Source: Candidatus Gastranaerophilales bacterium (GTDB lineage: Bacteria > Cyanobacteriota > Vampirovibrionia > Gastranaerophilales > Gastranaerophilaceae). Taken from it: DNA of 8,197 nt. Under the pieces are notes generated by a model, which ran no database searches, was not told where the DNA came from, and saw only the letters and a program-made list of their open reading frames with translations. The translations under genes and the position numbers were made by a program. The stretch lies in NCBI GenBank assembly GCA_944324205.1, contig CALUVK010000061.1, positions 1 to 8,197 of the forward strand, written 5' to 3'. Numbering within the stretch: position 1 is the first letter of the stretch; each line of letters opens with the position of its first letter. Below are positions 7,033 to 8,197 of the stretch, one piece after another.

Positions 7033-7061
7033 ATTATACCCGAACCAAAATATAAGGTCAT
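7033..7061 (-). promoter_or_regulatory. Candidate sigma-70 promoter for the ABC exporter gene
   Basis: On the minus strand a perfect TATAAT (7033-7038) lies 17 nt downstream of ATGACC (7056-7061, four of six matches to TTGACA). Transcription would begin near 7026, about 30 nt before the ATG at 6995, leaving room for the AAAGGGA ribosome site. No inverted repeat covers this -10, unlike the flhA and rpiB promoters, so constitutive expression is plausible. Confidence 0.6.
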
Positions 7062-7112
7062 TAATTTCAAATAAAATTTACCATTACTAACAGAACTTTT
7101 AATAAAAATTTC

Positions 7113-7128
7113 TTTATGATATCATAAA
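7113..7128. promoter_or_regulatory. Perfect 16-bp palindrome upstream of the decarboxylase gene
   Basis: TTTATGATATCATAAA is a perfect palindrome ending 27 nt before the decarboxylase ATG. It contains TATGAT (7115-7120), a five-of-six match to a -10 hexamer, but no convincing -35 lies 16-18 nt upstream. It could be an operator over the -10, or a chance palindrome in A/T-rich DNA. Confidence 0.3.
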
Positions 7129-7138
7129 TTCAATAATT

Positions 7139-7146
7139 AAGGGGAG
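7139..7146 (+). promoter_or_regulatory. Strong Shine-Dalgarno site of the decarboxylase gene
   Basis: AAGGGGAG lies nine nt before the ATG at 7156 and is the strongest ribosome-binding sequence in the window. It fixes the start of the decarboxylase and suggests efficient translation. Confidence 0.8.
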
Positions 7147-7155
7147 AAAGAGAAA

Positions 7156-8197
7156 ATGAACACTGCCGAATATTTAATAAAATGTTTAGAAGAACTTGGA
7201 ATAAATGATTTTTTCGGGCTTCCCGGAGATTATAATTTTAATCTTTTATATGCCGTAGAAAATAACCCGAATACACGCTGGATAGGGTGCACAAACGAAT
7301 TGAATGCCGGTTATGCGGCAGACGGCTATGCCCGTTTAAGAGGGTATGGCGCTATAATAACAACTTATGGCGTAGGGGAATTAAGCGCCATAAATGCAAT
7401 TGCCGGAAGCATGGCTGAAAATGTGCCGGTCGTAAGTATTGTGGGCGTACCTGCTACAAAATGTATCAATAATAAAACCTGCGTGCACCATAACTTTCAG
7501 GATGTAAATTATTACGCCTGCTATGAGGCGCATAAACCGGTTACGGCAGCGGCGGCTTATCTTACAAGAGATAATGCAAAAATTGAAATTGACAGGGTTC
7601 TGAAAGTTCTTGTTAAAGAAAAGAAACCCGTTTATATTGCAATACCTCTTGATATAGCAAAAATGGAAATCTCCGATAAAAAGGTTTCATACGACTGGAC
7701 AAGCGATGAGGAAACCTTAAAACTTGTATCCTCTAAGATTGCCGCAAAGATTAATAATTCTAAAAAGCCTGTAATTTTAGGCGATGTTCTTGTAAAACGC
7801 TTTGACTCACGGATAGAATATAAAGAATTTGTTTCAAAAAGCGGAATTCCGGTAACAAATTTCCTTATGGGAACAAACCTTATTGATATGGATTACGAAA
7901 AATATCTCGGCGGATATTATGCAAAATTTGAAAATCCGGCTGCACAAAAGGCTGTAGATGAGACTGATTGTTTAATTGCAGTAGGGCCTGTTTACACAGA
8001 TTTAAATGCCTTCGGGTTTAACCTCCCGTATAAAATAAATGACCATATCGCAATTTATGGAACTTATACTTATGTTGAAGGCGAACGCTATAATAATGTC
8101 AAAATGTCAGATGTTCTAGAAGCAGTTACCAAACTTATTGATAAAAAAGATATTGATATAGAAAAGCCGCAAATCGGTTATGAGCATCAAGCCGGCG
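7156..8197 (+). CDS. Thiamine-diphosphate 2-oxo acid decarboxylase (indolepyruvate/branched-chain/pyruvate type), C-terminus cut by window edge
   Basis: The family decarboxylates 2-oxo acids to aldehydes using thiamine diphosphate and magnesium. 347 residues of about 550 are visible: the whole PYR domain (1 to about 170) and the central domain (about 190-330). The cofactor-binding PP domain with its GDG motif lies beyond the edge. Key features are GLPGDYNFNLL (21-31), CTNELNAGYAADGYAR (45-60) with the thiazolium-activating Glu48, TTYGVGELSAINAIAGSMAE (69-88), and the paired active-site His111-His112 in CVHHNF. The HH pair separates this group from acetolactate synthases. From memory, the WIGCTNELNAGYAADGYAR and EIDRVLKVLVKEKKPVYI stretches look closer to enterobacterial indolepyruvate decarboxylase and lactococcal KivD/KdcA than to Zymomonas pyruvate decarboxylase. 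Products could be fusel aldehydes, indole-acetaldehyde or acetaldehyde; the substrate is not decidable here, so no gene symbol is given. It is transcribed divergently from the ABC exporter. Confidence 0.93.
   Translation, partial: MNTAEYLIKCLEELGINDFFGLPGDYNFNLLYAVENNPNTRWIGCTNELNAGYAADGYARLRGYGAIITTYGVGELSAINAIAGSMAENVPVVSIVGVPATKCINNKTCVHHNFQDVNYYACYEAHKPVTAAAAYLTRDNAKIEIDRVLKVLVKEKKPVYIAIPLDIAKMEISDKKVSYDWTSDEETLKLVSSKIAAKINNSKKPVILGDVLVKRFDSRIEYKEFVSKSGIPVTNFLMGTNLIDMDYEKYLGGYYAKFENPAAQKAVDETDCLIAVGPVYTDLNAFGFNLPYKINDHIAIYGTYTYVEGERYNNVKMSDVLEAVTKLIDKKDIDIEKPQIGYEHQAG

Noticed and set aside
7156..8197. Acetolactate synthase or another ThDP enzyme for the last gene
   Set aside because: The adjacent His111-His112 pair and the NELNAGYAADGYAR block fit the 2-oxo acid decarboxylase group, not acetolactate synthases.
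1..8197. tRNA, rRNA, CRISPR array, insertion sequence or prophage attachment site
   Set aside because: Nothing in the short intergenic stretches shows cloverleaf, repeat-spacer or terminal-repeat structure, and no transposase or integrase is encoded.

Overview
This is an AT-rich bacterial window with the standard genetic code. It holds eight protein-coding genes and little non-coding DNA; no gap exceeds 300 bases. I see no RNA gene, insertion sequence, CRISPR array or integrase. A flagellar export protein and a Tic20-like membrane protein of the kind known from cyanobacteria and plastids, in an AT-rich genome, suggest a non-photosynthetic relative of Cyanobacteria (Vampirovibrionia/Gastranaerophilales type). 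That placement is an inference; other AT-rich flagellated bacteria are not excluded.

Layout: (1) 1-1895, minus strand: most of flhA, the flagellar type III export gate protein, cut at its C-terminus by the window edge. (2) 1985-4299, minus strand: a tight four-gene cluster, transcribed in the order rpiB (ribose-5-phosphate isomerase B), rsfS (ribosome silencing factor), a nine-repeat TPR protein, and a small Tic20-like membrane protein. Gaps are 12 nt, then overlaps of 8 nt and 23 nt, so it reads as one translationally coupled operon. (3) 4381-5154, plus strand: an orphan 257-residue protein with a papain/calpain-like Cys-His-Asn pattern and no visible Shine-Dalgarno sequence. (4) 5172-6995, minus strand: a complete MsbA-type ABC exporter half-transporter with its own good promoter. 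(5) 7156-8197, plus strand: the N-terminal two thirds of a thiamine-diphosphate 2-oxo acid decarboxylase of the indolepyruvate/branched-chain branch, cut by the window edge.

The main regulatory observation is that the inferred promoters of flhA and of the rpiB operon carry the same dyad, TGTTA-N6-TAACA, covering the -10 hexamer in exactly the same register. If real, one DNA-binding regulator (the half-site geometry is CRP/FNR-like) could link flagellar export with the rpiB-rsfS operon. A third, different 16-bp perfect palindrome lies upstream of the decarboxylase gene. I found no complete undescribed system. The best leads are the shared dyad, the Tic20-like protein in its operon, and the orphan cysteine-peptidase-like protein.
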